Of a DNA stretch of 64,000 nucleotides, positions 19,601 to 28,810 are shown one piece after another. Each line of letters begins with the position of its first letter. The first letter of the stretch is position 1. The translations under genes and the position numbers were made by a program. Source of the DNA: Rhodothermales bacterium (GTDB lineage Bacteria; Bacteroidota; Rhodothermia; Rhodothermales; JANQRZ01); NCBI GenBank assembly GCA_039944855.1, contig JBDUXZ010000024.1, positions 124,001-188,000 of the forward strand. The letters are read 5' to 3'. A model generated the notes under the pieces. The model saw nothing but the letters and a program-made list of their open reading frames with translations, was not told the origin of the DNA and made no database searches.

Positions 19601-20368
19601 ATGTGCGTTCTCTTCGTCGCCCGCGAGGTGCACCCGCGTTACCCGCTCGTCATTGCGTCCAATCGGGACGAGGCGCACGCGCGGCCGACGGCCCCGGCGG
19701 CGTTCTGGGACGACGCGCCGCACGTCCTCGCCGGACGCGACCTCAAAGCCGGCGGCACGTGGTCGGGTGTCACGACGACCGGCCGCTGGGCGGCGCTGAC
19801 GAACATCCGCGCGCCCGAGTGGATGGGCACGGAAGCGCCCCGCTCGCGCGGCGCCCTCGTCGCCGACTTCCTCCGCGGCGACGCCGCGCCCGCCGACTAC
19901 GCCGCCGACGCCACGGCCGAGCGACAGGAGTACGGCGGCTTCAACCTGCTCGTCGGCACGCTCGACGACCTCTGGTACAGCTCGAGCCGGATGGCGACGC
20001 CGCGCCGGCTGGGGGCCGGGCTCTTCGGGCTTAGCAACGGCGCGCTCGACGACCCGTGGCCGAAGGTGGCGCGCGGTGGGCAGGGGTTCCAGCGGTGGGT
20101 CGAGGACGATGGGCTCGGCGAGGAGGACCTCTTCGCCCTCATGCGAGACGAGACGCGGGCGCCGGACGACCTGCTGCCCCTCACCGGCGTCGGCGTCGAG
20201 ACGGAGCGGTTCCTCTCGCCACTTTTTATCGTCAGCCCGGCGTACGGGACGCGGGCGACGACGCTGCTCACCGTCCGCGGCGACGGCACCGCGCGCGTCA
20301 TCGAGCGTTCGTACCGGCCGGACGGCGCGGCGGCGGGCACGGTCGCCTACGATTTTCGCCTCGCGTGA
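19601..20368 (+). CDS. NRDE family (TANGO2-like) protein
   Basis: A 255-residue protein of the NRDE/TANGO2 family. The start ATG at 19601 was chosen because it gives the conserved Met-Cys N-terminus (MCVLFVA), followed by the name-giving ASNRDEAHARPT motif, then GGTWSGVTTTGRWAALTNIR, GFNLLVG and LSNGALDDPWPKV. The fold is Ntn-hydrolase-like with Cys2 as possible nucleophile. Animal TANGO2 has been linked to haem and lipid handling, but the bacterial function is not established. No close partner gene is apparent. Confidence 0.9.
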   Translation: MCVLFVAREVHPRYPLVIASNRDEAHARPTAPAAFWDDAPHVLAGRDLKAGGTWSGVTTTGRWAALTNIRAPEWMGTEAPRSRGALVADFLRGDAAPADYAADATAERQEYGGFNLLVGTLDDLWYSSSRMATPRRLGAGLFGLSNGALDDPWPKVARGGQGFQRWVEDDGLGEEDLFALMRDETRAPDDLLPLTGVGVETERFLSPLFIVSPAYGTRATTLLTVRGDGTARVIERSYRPDGAAAGTVAYDFRLA

Positions 20369-20447
20369 GTCCTGATCCCGGTTCGGGCGTGTACCTCCCC
20401 GCCCCGCATTTCGCTGCGGCTCTCGCCCCCTTTCTTCGATATCCCAC

Positions 20448-21512
20448 ATGGCCCAACCTCCCCCTTCTCGTACGAGCCGCCGCGCCGTGATCAACGCCCA
20501 GGAACCGGCCCGGCCCGGCGAGGAAATGCGCGCCACCCTCGACCGCGCGAAGAGCGGCGCCCCGGCCTCCGGCCACGCCGTCCGCGACCTCTTCTCGACC
20601 GACGAGATCTTCCAGCGCCTCGTCGCCACGGCCGACGAGGAGTTCGTCCGCTCGACGCGGCTGCTGTTCCTCTCGGGCCTCGCCGCCGGGCTCTCGATCG
20701 GGCTCACGCTGATGGCGCGGAGCGCGGGCACGGCCGCCGTCCCCGGCGACGAGAGCGGGCTCATCGGGAATCTGCTCTACCCCATCGGCTTCCTCCTCAT
20801 CGTGCTCGGGCGCTATCAACTGTTCACCGAGAACACGCTCACGCCCGTGACGCTCGTGCTCACGCGGATCGCGGCGATCCCCCAGCTCCTCCGCGTGTGG
20901 GGCGTCGTGCTCGTAGCGAACGTGCTCGGCGCGGCGCTCGTGGCGTTCATGCTCGCGAAGACGGGCGTGCTCGACGCCGACTCCGCCGCCGCTGCGCGGG
21001 CCTTCGGGCTGCACGGGATCGAGACGGCGTGGGGTCCGCTGTTCTGGAAAGCGGTCATCGCGGGCTGGCTCGTGGCGAGCATGGTGTGGCTGAACCACGC
21101 CGCGCGCGACACCGTGAGCCGGTTCTTCATCGTCTTCTTTATCATGTTCATCATCCCGAGCGCCGACCTCTTCCACTGCATCACCGGCGCCTGCGAGGTG
21201 TTCTATCTCATGTTCCAGGGCGAGGCCGGGTTCGGCGACTTCGGGCACTTCTTCAGCGCCGTCGTGCTCGGCAACACCGTTGGCGGCGTGCTCCTCGTCG
21301 CCATCCTCAACAACGCGCAGACGCGCGAGCGCCGCTTCCCCGACCGCGACTGCGGCGAGCTCACGCTGACGTGGCGGGAGTTCCTCTTCGGGCTCGAACC
21401 GGGCGAGGCGAAGAAGGCCCAGCCGCCCGGCGACCGGCCCGACCGCGCCGTGGAGGAGGAGAGCATGCTCGACCGCCCGATCCCCACCGATGAGACCCCC
21501 GCCCATGCCTGA
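20448..21512 (+). CDS. Formate/nitrite transporter family protein (YfdC-like)
   Basis: A 354-residue membrane protein with a hydrophilic N-terminal region of about 70 residues and six membrane helices. FNT features include YPIGFLLIVLGRYQLFTENTLTPV and MVWLNHAARDTVSRFF. FNT proteins are pentameric channels for formate, nitrite or similar anions; the long N-terminus and TENTLTPV place it nearer the YfdC branch, whose substrate is unknown. The window also encodes pyruvate formate-lyase, so formate is one candidate. Its last 8 bases overlap the start of the next gene. Confidence 0.88.
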   Translation: MAQPPPSRTSRRAVINAQEPARPGEEMRATLDRAKSGAPASGHAVRDLFSTDEIFQRLVATADEEFVRSTRLLFLSGLAAGLSIGLTLMARSAGTAAVPGDESGLIGNLLYPIGFLLIVLGRYQLFTENTLTPVTLVLTRIAAIPQLLRVWGVVLVANVLGAALVAFMLAKTGVLDADSAAAARAFGLHGIETAWGPLFWKAVIAGWLVASMVWLNHAARDTVSRFFIVFFIMFIIPSADLFHCITGACEVFYLMFQGEAGFGDFGHFFSAVVLGNTVGGVLLVAILNNAQTRERRFPDRDCGELTLTWREFLFGLEPGEAKKAQPPGDRPDRAVEEESMLDRPIPTDETPAHA

Positions 21513-22503
21513 TACCTACCGCAAGCTGATCGCCACGACCCTCACGCCGCACTTCCGCGAGGCCGCCGAGCTCGTCGAAGCGTCGGTCCCTGAGCCGGGG
21601 CCGGGCCAGCTCCTCGTCCGCAACCGCTACGCCGGTGTCAACGCGACCGACGTGAACATCACTGCCGGCCGCTACGCAGCGGACCCAACGCTCCCCTTCG
21701 ATCTCGGTGCCGAGGCGGTCGGTGTGGTCGAGGCCGTCGGGCCGGACGTGAAGGGATTTAGCCCCGGCGACGCCGTCGCCACCGGAGGCTTGGGCGGTGG
21801 ATACCGCGAGTTCCAACTCGTCAACGTGCGCCACGCCGTGCCCGTCCCCGAGGCCTCGCCCGAGGTGCTGTCGATCTTCGTCAGCGGCCTCACGGCGTCG
21901 ATCGCGCTCAATGAAGTGGCGCGGATGGGGGAGGGCGAGACGGTCCTCGTGACGGCGGCGGCGGGGGGGACGGGGCAGTTCGCCGTCCAGCTCGCGCACC
22001 TCGCCGGCAACCACGTCATCGGGACGTGCGGGAACGACGAGAAGGCCGACCTCCTCCGCCGCCTCGGCTGCGACCGCCCGGTCAACTACCGCGCGGAGGA
22101 TGTGGCATCGGTGCTGAAGCGCGAGTACCGGAAGGGCGTGGACCTCGTCTACGAAAGCGTCGGGCGCGGCCTCTTCGACGCGGCGCTCGGTGCGCTCGCC
22201 CAGCGGGGGCGGATGCTGTGCATCGGCTACGTCAGCGAGTACGTCGACGGCGTCGAGGCGGTCGAGCGGCCCCGGATCTACACCCAACTCCTCGGCCGGT
22301 CGGCGTCGATCCACGGGTTCTTCCTGCCGCACTTCCGCGAGCAGTATCAGGCGCACACGCTCAAGCTGATGGGCCTCGTCCGCGAGGGTAAGCTCGACGT
22401 CGCCATCGACGAGCGCTTGTTCGAAGGCGTCGAGTCCATCGTCGACGCCGTCGAATACCTCCACAGCGGGCAAAGCAAAGGGAAAGTCGTCGTCAAACTC
22501 TGA
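21505..22503 (+). CDS. Zinc-type medium-chain dehydrogenase/quinone reductase-like (PTGR3/ZADH2-like)
   Basis: A 332-residue MDR-family oxidoreductase. The N-terminal GroES-like domain has LVRNRYAGVNATDVNI. The Rossmann domain has TVLVTAAAGGTGQFAVQLAHLAGNHVIGT, a form of the AAxGGxG cofactor motif. No structural zinc cysteine cluster is visible. It resembles PTGR3/ZADH2-like NADPH enone reductases. It overlaps the FNT gene by 8 bases and precedes an SDR gene by 8 bases, forming the head of a lipid-catabolic run with the acyl-CoA dehydrogenase and the kinase. Confidence 0.87.
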   Translation: MPDTYRKLIATTLTPHFREAAELVEASVPEPGPGQLLVRNRYAGVNATDVNITAGRYAADPTLPFDLGAEAVGVVEAVGPDVKGFSPGDAVATGGLGGGYREFQLVNVRHAVPVPEASPEVLSIFVSGLTASIALNEVARMGEGETVLVTAAAGGTGQFAVQLAHLAGNHVIGTCGNDEKADLLRRLGCDRPVNYRAEDVASVLKREYRKGVDLVYESVGRGLFDAALGALAQRGRMLCIGYVSEYVDGVEAVERPRIYTQLLGRSASIHGFFLPHFREQYQAHTLKLMGLVREGKLDVAIDERLFEGVESIVDAVEYLHSGQSKGKVVVKL

Positions 22504-22511
22504 GAGGCTCT

Positions 22512-23294
22512 ATGCAGACATCATCCAGCATCGCCCAGCGTTTCCGGCTCGATGGGAAAATCGCCGTCGTCACGGGGGCGTCGAAAGGCATCGGCGAGGC
22601 GATCGCGCGCGGGCTCGCCGAGTTCGGCGCCCACGTCGTCGTCAGCAGCCGGAAACAGGATGCCGTCGACGCCGTCGCCGAATCGATCCGCACCGACGGC
22701 TACGAAGCCTCGGCCCTCGCCTGCCACATGGGCGACGTCGAAGCCATCCACGCGTTCGTCGACCGCGTCGTGGACGAGCGCGGCGGGATCGACATCGTCG
22801 TCAACAACGCGGCGGCGAACCCCGCTTTTGGGCCCGTCGAGGACACCGACGGCGACGCCTTCGACAAGATCTTCGACGTGAACCTGCGCGGGCCGTTCGA
22901 GCTGTGCAAGCGCGCGCTCCCGTCGATGCGCGCGCGCGGCGGCGGCAGCATCGTCAACATCGCCTCGATCGGCGGGCTGAATCCGGAGCGGGGGATCGGG
23001 ATGTACAGCGTGAGCAAGGCCGCGCTGATCAACCTCACGCAGACCTTCGCGAAGGAGTGGGGGCCGGACGGCGTCCGCGCGAACGCGATCTGCCCCGGTT
23101 TCATCCAGACGAAGTTCAGCCGGGTGATGTGGGAAAACGACGCCCTCCTCGGCAAGCTGGAGAGGCGGCTGCCGCTCGGGCGGATCGGACAGGCCGAGGA
23201 GATGGCGGGCCTCGCCGTGTTCCTCGCCTCCGACGCCGCGAGCTACTGCACCGGCGGCGTCTACCTCGCCGACGGCGGCTACATGCTGATCTGA
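22512..23294 (+). CDS. Short-chain dehydrogenase/reductase (DHRS4-like)
   Basis: A 260-residue classical SDR: TGASKGIG (21-28) for cofactor binding, NNAAANP, catalytic Ser152, and YSVSK with Tyr165 and Lys169. The C-terminus ends in the typical DGGYMLI. The sequence style (NPAFGPVEDT, NICPGF-type loop) resembles DHRS4-like NADP reductases. A GAGAGG sequence before ATG 22512 fits a ribosome site. It lies 8 bases after the MDR reductase and is followed by a palindromic repeat and the acyl-CoA dehydrogenase. Confidence 0.92.
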   Translation: MQTSSSIAQRFRLDGKIAVVTGASKGIGEAIARGLAEFGAHVVVSSRKQDAVDAVAESIRTDGYEASALACHMGDVEAIHAFVDRVVDERGGIDIVVNNAAANPAFGPVEDTDGDAFDKIFDVNLRGPFELCKRALPSMRARGGGSIVNIASIGGLNPERGIGMYSVSKAALINLTQTFAKEWGPDGVRANAICPGFIQTKFSRVMWENDALLGKLERRLPLGRIGQAEEMAGLAVFLASDAASYCTGGVYLADGGYMLI

Positions 23295-23357
23295 CGCGGC
23301 GGGTGGCACCTCTGCTCCGGCCGCGTACCACAGCATTTTATGGCCGTGTGCCACTCC

Positions 23358-23385
23358 GTAGAGACGCGACATGGCGCGTCTCTAC
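23358..23385. repeat. Palindromic repeat GTAGAGACGCG
   Basis: GTAGAGACGCG (23358-23368) and its exact reverse complement CGCGTCTCTAC (23375-23385) with a 6-base loop. It lies in the 133-base gap before the acyl-CoA dehydrogenase. There is no T-run, so it looks like a dispersed palindromic unit rather than a terminator. Confidence 0.75.
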
Positions 23386-23427
23386 CTTCGCCTCAGTAGC
23401 ACATCATCCCCAAGCAGATCCGATTCG

Positions 23428-24621
23428 ATGCCCGACATTTCTGACCTCCTCCCGCGTGTCCGCGACTTCGTGCGCGACACCGTCCGGCCGCTCGAAGAGC
23501 ACCTCCTCGCGCACGATTACGACGCGCTTGAAGCGGGCATCGAAGCAGCGCGGGCGGAGGCGAAGGAGGTCGGGCTGTGGAACCCGCAGTTGGCGGAAGC
23601 TGCGGGCGGGCTCGGGCTGACGCTGCCCGAATTTGGTCGCGTCAGCGAAGCGCTCGGGACGAGCCCGCTCGGGCACGTCGTCTGCAACGCGCAGGCGCCG
23701 GACGCGGGCAACATGGAGATTCTTCTGGAGCACGCGACCGACGACCAGCGCTCCCACTTCCTCGAACCGCTCCTCCGGGGCGACGTTCGCTCCTGCTTCG
23801 CGATGACGGAGCCCGAGCACGCCGGCTCGAACCCCGCCGTCCTCTCGACGACGGCGCGGCGCGACGGCGACGACTACGTGATCGACGGCCACAAATGGTT
23901 CACGACGGCGGCCGACGGCGCGGCCTTCGCAATCGTGATGGCGGTGACGAATCCCGAGGCGGAGAGCCGCTACGCCCGCGCCAGTCAGTTCATCGTGCCG
24001 ACCGACACGGCGGGCTTCGAGCACGTCCGCCGTATCCCGGTGATGGGCGACGAGGGGCGCGGCTGGTTCTCGCACTCCGAAGTCCGGTTCACCGATTGCC
24101 GCGTGCCCGTGGCCAACCGGCTCGGCGACGAGGGCGCGGGCTTCCTCATCGCCCAAGAGCGGCTCGGTCCGGGGCGCATCCACCATTGCATGCGGTGGAT
24201 CGGTGTGTGCGAGCGGGCGCTCGACCTGTTGTGCCGGCGCGCGGCGGAGCGGGAGCTGTCGCCGGGCAAGCCGCTCGCGACGCGGCAGGCCGTGCAGTTC
24301 TGGATCGCCGAGAGCCGCGCCGAGATCGACGCCGCCCGACTTCTCGTGCTCGACGCCGCCGACCGCGTCGAGCGCGACGGCGCACGCGTGGCCCGCGCCG
24401 CGATCTCCGCTATCAAGTTCCACGTCGCGGATGTGCTGATGCGGGTGCTCGACCGGGCCATTCAAACGCATGGTGCGCTCGGCGTCACCGACGACACGCT
24501 GCTGTCCTTTTGGTACCGCCACGAGCGCGGCGCGCGGATCTATGACGGCCCCGATGAAGTCCACAAATCCGTCGTGGCCCGTGAGGTGATGAAGGGCTAC
24601 GGGCTCGATCTCCGGAACTGA
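23428..24621 (+). CDS. Acyl-CoA dehydrogenase (ACAD10/11-like)
   Basis: A 397-residue flavoprotein. Family blocks are CFAMTEPEHAGSNP and FTTAADGAAFAIVMAV in the middle domain, and RAIQTHGALGVTDDTLLSFWYR plus ARIYDGPDEVHKSVVAREVM at the C-terminus. Enzymes of this branch act on branched, long or hydroxylated acyl-CoA. The start ATG 23428 gives the usual N-terminus. Its stop overlaps the next start (TGATG at 24619-24623), tying it to an aminoglycoside-phosphotransferase-like kinase. In animal ACAD10 and ACAD11 those two domains are fused in one protein. Confidence 0.92.
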   Translation: MPDISDLLPRVRDFVRDTVRPLEEHLLAHDYDALEAGIEAARAEAKEVGLWNPQLAEAAGGLGLTLPEFGRVSEALGTSPLGHVVCNAQAPDAGNMEILLEHATDDQRSHFLEPLLRGDVRSCFAMTEPEHAGSNPAVLSTTARRDGDDYVIDGHKWFTTAADGAAFAIVMAVTNPEAESRYARASQFIVPTDTAGFEHVRRIPVMGDEGRGWFSHSEVRFTDCRVPVANRLGDEGAGFLIAQERLGPGRIHHCMRWIGVCERALDLLCRRAAERELSPGKPLATRQAVQFWIAESRAEIDAARLLVLDAADRVERDGARVARAAISAIKFHVADVLMRVLDRAIQTHGALGVTDDTLLSFWYRHERGARIYDGPDEVHKSVVAREVMKGYGLDLRN

Positions 24622-25703
24622 TGCCCGACGCGCCCCGCGATTGGATCGACCGGCCGAAGCCCGTCCGCACGGGCGAAGCGCTCGACGAACGCGCGCTCGC
24701 CGCGTTCCTCCGCGAACACGTCGAGCTCGATGGCGACGTGACCGTTGAGCAGTTCCCGAGCGGGTTCTCGAACCTGACGTACCTCGTTCGCGTCGGCGAG
24801 CGCGACCTCGTCCTCCGCCGCCCGCCGTTCGGCGCGAACGTGAAGGGCGGGCACGACATGGAGCGAGAGTTCACGATCCTCCAGCGGCTCCACGGGCGCG
24901 TCCCCGTCCCCGAGCCGCTCGCCTTCGACGGCGGGGATGTGCTCGGCGCGCCGTGCTACCTGATGGAGCGTGTGCGCGGCGTGATCCTCCGAGGCCAGAT
25001 GCCACCCGCGATGCAGCCCGACCCCGCGACGATGGCGGGCATCGCCGACGCCTTCGTCGACACGTTCGCCGACTTGCACAGCCTCGACCTCGACGCGGCC
25101 GGGCTCGCCGACTTCGGCCAGCCCGAGGGCTACGTGCAGCGGCAGGTCGACGGCTGGACGCGGCGCTACCAGCGGGCGAAGACCGACGACGTGTCCGAGA
25201 TCGACCGCGTCGCCGCGTGGCTCGACGCCAACCTGCCACCGGAGTCTGGAGTCACTCTAATCCACAACGACTACAAGTGTGACAACCTCGTCCTCGACGC
25301 TGGGGATTGTACGCGCGTCCGCGCCGTGCTCGACTGGGAGATGGCGACGGTCGGCGACCCGCTGATGGATCTGGGCTCGACGCTCGGCTACTGGGTCGAG
25401 CCCGACGACTCGCACGTGCTGCAGATGCTCGCGCTCAGCCCGACGACGCTGCCGGGGAATCCGACGCGCGAGGCACTCGTCGCGCGCTACGAACGGGCGA
25501 CGGGACGGACGGTCGAGCAGCCGGTGTTCTACTACGTCTACGGCCTGTTCAAGCTCGCCGTGATCGTGCAGCAGATCTACAAGCGCTACGTGCTCGGCCA
25601 CACGGCGGACGAGCGGTTCGCCGGGCTGATCCACGCCGTCCGTGTCTGCGGGCAGACCGCCGAGCGAGCGATCGAGCGCGGCCGGATCAGCGGGCTCGGG
25701 TGA
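24621..25703 (+). CDS. APH-like phosphotransferase (kinase partner of acyl-CoA dehydrogenase)
   Basis: A 360-residue aminoglycoside-phosphotransferase-fold kinase. The ATP-lobe has FPSGFSNLTYLVRVG and LVLRRPPFG. The catalytic loop is LIHNDYKCDNLVLD (Brenner motif), followed by LDWEMATVGDPLMDLG for metal binding. It matches the kinase domain of ACAD10/ACAD11, which is proposed to phosphorylate 4-hydroxyacyl-CoA before dehydrogenase-domain processing. The start overlaps the dehydrogenase stop by one base. A role in antibiotic resistance is unlikely given this context. Confidence 0.9.
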   Translation: MPDAPRDWIDRPKPVRTGEALDERALAAFLREHVELDGDVTVEQFPSGFSNLTYLVRVGERDLVLRRPPFGANVKGGHDMEREFTILQRLHGRVPVPEPLAFDGGDVLGAPCYLMERVRGVILRGQMPPAMQPDPATMAGIADAFVDTFADLHSLDLDAAGLADFGQPEGYVQRQVDGWTRRYQRAKTDDVSEIDRVAAWLDANLPPESGVTLIHNDYKCDNLVLDAGDCTRVRAVLDWEMATVGDPLMDLGSTLGYWVEPDDSHVLQMLALSPTTLPGNPTREALVARYERATGRTVEQPVFYYVYGLFKLAVIVQQIYKRYVLGHTADERFAGLIHAVRVCGQTAERAIERGRISGLG

Positions 25704-25797
25704 CGGGCTGCCCGGCTAACCCGGCCGTACGGCAGGGCGGGAACAGGAGGGGGGACCCCGCGCGTGTCTCCGCCCCCTCCACTTCACCGCTCCGATC

Positions 25798-26442
25798 ATG
25801 CGAATCGCCGTCTTCGGCGCCACCGGCCGCACCGGCCGGGAGGTCGTCACGCAAGCCCTCGCCGCCGGCCACACCGTCACCGCCTTCGTCCGCAACCGCG
25901 ACAAGCTCGCCGCCCAGCAGGACCTCTCGAACGAACGCCTCACCGCCGTCACCGGCGACGTCCGCGACTACGACGCCGTCGCCCGCGCCGTCGAGGGCGC
26001 CGACGCCGTCGTGTCGTGCCTCGCGCCCGTTCCGAAAGAGGGCCTCGTGCAGACCGAGGGCACGCGGAACATCGTCCGGGCGATGGAGGCCCACGGCGTC
26101 CGCCGCATCGTGAGCGAAACCGGCGCCGGCGTCGAGGCTCCCGGCGACCCCGAGCGCTCGCTCGGCGGGAAGCTCATGCGCGGCGTGATGCAGCTCGTCG
26201 CCGGGAAGATCCTCGCCGACGGCGAGGGCCACGCCGAGGTCCTCCGCGCCTCTGACCTCGACTACGCCGTCGTCCGCCCGCCGCGGCTCACCGACGCCCC
26301 GCACTCCGGCCGCTACCGCCACGGCATCCTCGCGCTCGGCCCCGGCGCCAGCGTCGCCCGCGCCGACGTCGCCGATTTCATGCTAGCCGAGGCGACGGGC
26401 GGGGAGTACCACCGCGCCGAGCCCCACGTGACGGGTGCGTGA
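25798..26442 (+). CDS. NAD(P)-binding atypical SDR (NmrA/YwnB-like)
   Basis: A 214-residue Rossmann protein with the N-terminal motif MRIAVFGATGRTG (GxxGxxG), then VRNRDKL (NADP-type basic residues), GDVRDYDAV and a conserved YAVVRPPRLTD near residue 160. These features are typical of atypical SDRs related to NmrA, biliverdin reductase B and YwnB. Some act as reductases, others as redox-sensing regulators. There is no operon partner; 94 bases separate it from the kinase gene. Confidence 0.87.
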   Translation: MRIAVFGATGRTGREVVTQALAAGHTVTAFVRNRDKLAAQQDLSNERLTAVTGDVRDYDAVARAVEGADAVVSCLAPVPKEGLVQTEGTRNIVRAMEAHGVRRIVSETGAGVEAPGDPERSLGGKLMRGVMQLVAGKILADGEGHAEVLRASDLDYAVVRPPRLTDAPHSGRYRHGILALGPGASVARADVADFMLAEATGGEYHRAEPHVTGA

Positions 26443-26569
26443 CCGCGCAGGTCGCGGGGCCGGTGTGCCGAGCGAGGAGGGAGGCACGGAATTGAAAATA
26501 TTTAGGTTGGCACCCGTTGCGCACAGCTTGCGGTGGATGCACATTTGCTGCAACCAGCCGCCGCCTCCG

Positions 26570-27289
26570 ATGCGCCTCGCCCTCGCCGTCACGCTTTCCT
26601 GCGCCGCCTTGCTCGGGTGCGCCTACGCCCAAACTCCCGTTGAAATCGCCGACGGGCGTAGCGGTAGTGAATGGGTCGATCTGTCGGCGTGGGCGACGGC
26701 CGCGCCGATGCAGCAGGCGAGCGCGGCAGCCCGGTCGTACTGGCAGGGGAAGGACGCGAGCTACGAGGAAGACCTGCGCATCTTCGCCGTCGCGGAGGGC
26801 GCATTCACCGAGCCCGGTGCCCAGCAGCAGGCAGTCCTGTTCGTTATGAGCGTGTGGCCCCGCTGCTGTCCGAAGACGGGCCTCGCCGTCGTCGAAGGCG
26901 ACCGGCTCGTTCGCAACGTTGCGTTCGAGGGCGTTGCGCAGGGGCTCTCCGCTGTACCCGACCTCGACGGCGACGGGCGCGACGAACTCGCGCTCACCGG
27001 GGAGTTCGGGATGGGAGGGCAGGTGAGCCGGAGCGTGACGCTCGCGTCCTTCGGGACGGAGGGGCTGGCCGACTGGGGGTCTACGTCCCTCCTCGACGAC
27101 TCCTGCGCGGCGGGGTACGATGGGTCCTCGGCGACCCACGTGACGGCGCTTCCGGGGCCGACGTTCACGGTCGAGCGCTACGCCCGCGCCTCGTGCGAGT
27201 CCGAGACGTGGGAGCCCGTCGGTGGGCCGGAGGCGCTCGAACTCGTCGCGCCCGAGACCAGCCCGTACGTCGATCTGCGGGTGCCGTAG
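26570..27289 (+). CDS. Secreted protein with one FG-GAP-like loop, unknown function
   Basis: A 239-residue exported protein that I do not recognise. The signal peptide is MRLALAVTLSCAALLGCAYAQ; the Cys in LLGC could act as a lipobox, or cleavage may follow AYA. The mature part contains VPDLDGDGRDELALTGE, an FG-GAP-type calcium loop, and a cysteine pair in WPRCCPK. About 60 bases upstream an AT-rich stretch holds TTGGCAC (26507-26513), which looks like half of a sigma-54 promoter. Start ATG 26570 was chosen for the signal peptide. Confidence 0.65.
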   Translation: MRLALAVTLSCAALLGCAYAQTPVEIADGRSGSEWVDLSAWATAAPMQQASAAARSYWQGKDASYEEDLRIFAVAEGAFTEPGAQQQAVLFVMSVWPRCCPKTGLAVVEGDRLVRNVAFEGVAQGLSAVPDLDGDGRDELALTGEFGMGGQVSRSVTLASFGTEGLADWGSTSLLDDSCAAGYDGSSATHVTALPGPTFTVERYARASCESETWEPVGGPEALELVAPETSPYVDLRVP

Positions 27290-27392
27290 TCGCGCGAGGG
27301 CGGGCCGGTTCTGTTAAGCTTCGGCGGGGAGGTCAACCCCGCGGAGTCTGGGTCGTACAGAGACGAACCCCGCCACCCGCCGAGATGATCTG

Positions 27393-28793
27393 ATGCCTCA
27401 CCCCACTCCCATTCGCTCTGTCGATGCCGCCCCCGCCGCCGACGGGATGCAGCCGCGCCCCCGCGTCGTCGTCGTCGGAACGGGCCACGGCGGGCTCGAA
27501 GCCGTCCGCGCGCTGCGGAAAGCGCCCGTCGACGTGCTCCTCATCGATCGCAACAACTACCACAAATTCCAGCCGCTGCTGTATCAGGTCGGCACGGCGG
27601 GGCTCCAGCCGGGGCAGATCACACAGCCCGCCCGCCACATCTTCCAGGGGCAGGAGAACTTCGACTTCCTCATGGCGAAGGTGCTCGGCGTCGACTTCGA
27701 CGCGCGGCAGGTGCTCGTCGACGTCGGCCCGCCCGTCTCGTACGACTACCTCTTGCTCGCCGCCGGAGCCTCGACGGCGTACTTCGGCGTCGAAGGGGCC
27801 GAGACGTTCTCGTTCCCGCTTAAGAACGTCTCCGACGCCGTCAACCTGCGGAGCCACGTCATGGGGCAGTTCGAGGCGGCGAACCGGAACCCCGGCCTCA
27901 TCGAAGAGGGCGCGCTCACGTTCGCCGTCGTCGGCGGCGGGGCGACGGGCGTGGAGACGGCGGGCGCACTCATCGAACTCTTCGACCGTGTCCTCGTGAA
28001 GGACTTTCCCGGCCTCGACGTGGACCGGGCGCGCGTCGTGCTCGTCGAGATGGGACCGGATCTGATGGCGGCGTATCAGCCGGAGCTGCGGGCGTACACG
28101 CGGCGTGTGCTGGAGAAGCGTGGCGTCGAAGTGCGCACCGAGACGGCCGTCGAGCGCGTGACGGCGCGCGGTCTCAACTTGAAAAGCGGCGAGACGCTGG
28201 CGGCGCAGACCGTCGTGTGGGGCGCGGGCGTCCGCGCGAACCCGCTCGCCGACGAACTCGGCGTCGAGCAGACGCGGGGCGGGCGCGTCGTGGTCGACGA
28301 GCACCTCCGCATCCCCGGCCGGCCCGACGTGTTCGTCGTCGGCGACATGGCGGGGGGGACGAGTCCCGAGGGCGAACTCTACCCGCAGGTGGCGCAGGTG
28401 GCGATCCAGCAGGGCATCCACGCTGCGCGCACCGTCGAGCGCGAGCTGCGCGGGCTCGCGCCCGAGCCGTTCCGCTACCGCGATCTCGGCATGATGGCGA
28501 CGATCGGCCGCAACGCCGCGATCGTCGAGTTCCCCGGCGGGTTCACGCTGAAGGGGTTTCCGGCGTGGCTCGCGTGGGCCGGGCTCCACGTCGTCAAGCT
28601 CGTGGGGTTTCGGAACCAGGTCGGCGTCCTCCTCAACTGGGTCTACAACTACTTCACGTACGACCGCGGGCCACGGCTCATCCTCACGACGTTCCCCGAG
28701 ACGGACGAGGTGGAGCCCGAGCGCCGCGCCGTGCTCGCGACCGCGCCGACCTCGCCCGCGCCGGGCGGCTCGCACGACGCGAGGCTGGGGTAG
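27393..28793 (+). CDS. Type II NADH dehydrogenase-like flavoprotein
   Basis: A 466-residue FAD-dependent pyridine-nucleotide oxidoreductase of the NDH-2 family, which passes electrons from NADH to quinone without pumping protons. The first dinucleotide site reads VVVVGTGHGGLEAVRAL and the second TFAVVGGGATGVETAGAL. DRNNYHKFQPLLYQVGT and FVVGDMAG (FAD C-terminal motif) are typical. The C-terminal segment ends in an amphipathic stretch (GFRNQVGVLLNWVYNYFTYDRGPRL) that usually holds the enzyme to the membrane. It is followed by a strong terminator in a palindromic element. Confidence 0.92.
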   Translation: MPHPTPIRSVDAAPAADGMQPRPRVVVVGTGHGGLEAVRALRKAPVDVLLIDRNNYHKFQPLLYQVGTAGLQPGQITQPARHIFQGQENFDFLMAKVLGVDFDARQVLVDVGPPVSYDYLLLAAGASTAYFGVEGAETFSFPLKNVSDAVNLRSHVMGQFEAANRNPGLIEEGALTFAVVGGGATGVETAGALIELFDRVLVKDFPGLDVDRARVVLVEMGPDLMAAYQPELRAYTRRVLEKRGVEVRTETAVERVTARGLNLKSGETLAAQTVVWGAGVRANPLADELGVEQTRGGRVVVDEHLRIPGRPDVFVVGDMAGGTSPEGELYPQVAQVAIQQGIHAARTVERELRGLAPEPFRYRDLGMMATIGRNAAIVEFPGGFTLKGFPAWLAWAGLHVVKLVGFRNQVGVLLNWVYNYFTYDRGPRLILTTFPETDEVEPERRAVLATAPTSPAPGGSHDARLG

Positions 28794-28810
28794 CGTGGTC
28801 ACGAACGGGG

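Noticed and set aside
24621-25703. An antibiotic-resistance phosphotransferase
   Set aside because: The fold matches aminoglycoside phosphotransferases, but the one-base overlap with an acyl-CoA dehydrogenase and similarity to the ACAD10/11 kinase domain point to lipid catabolism.
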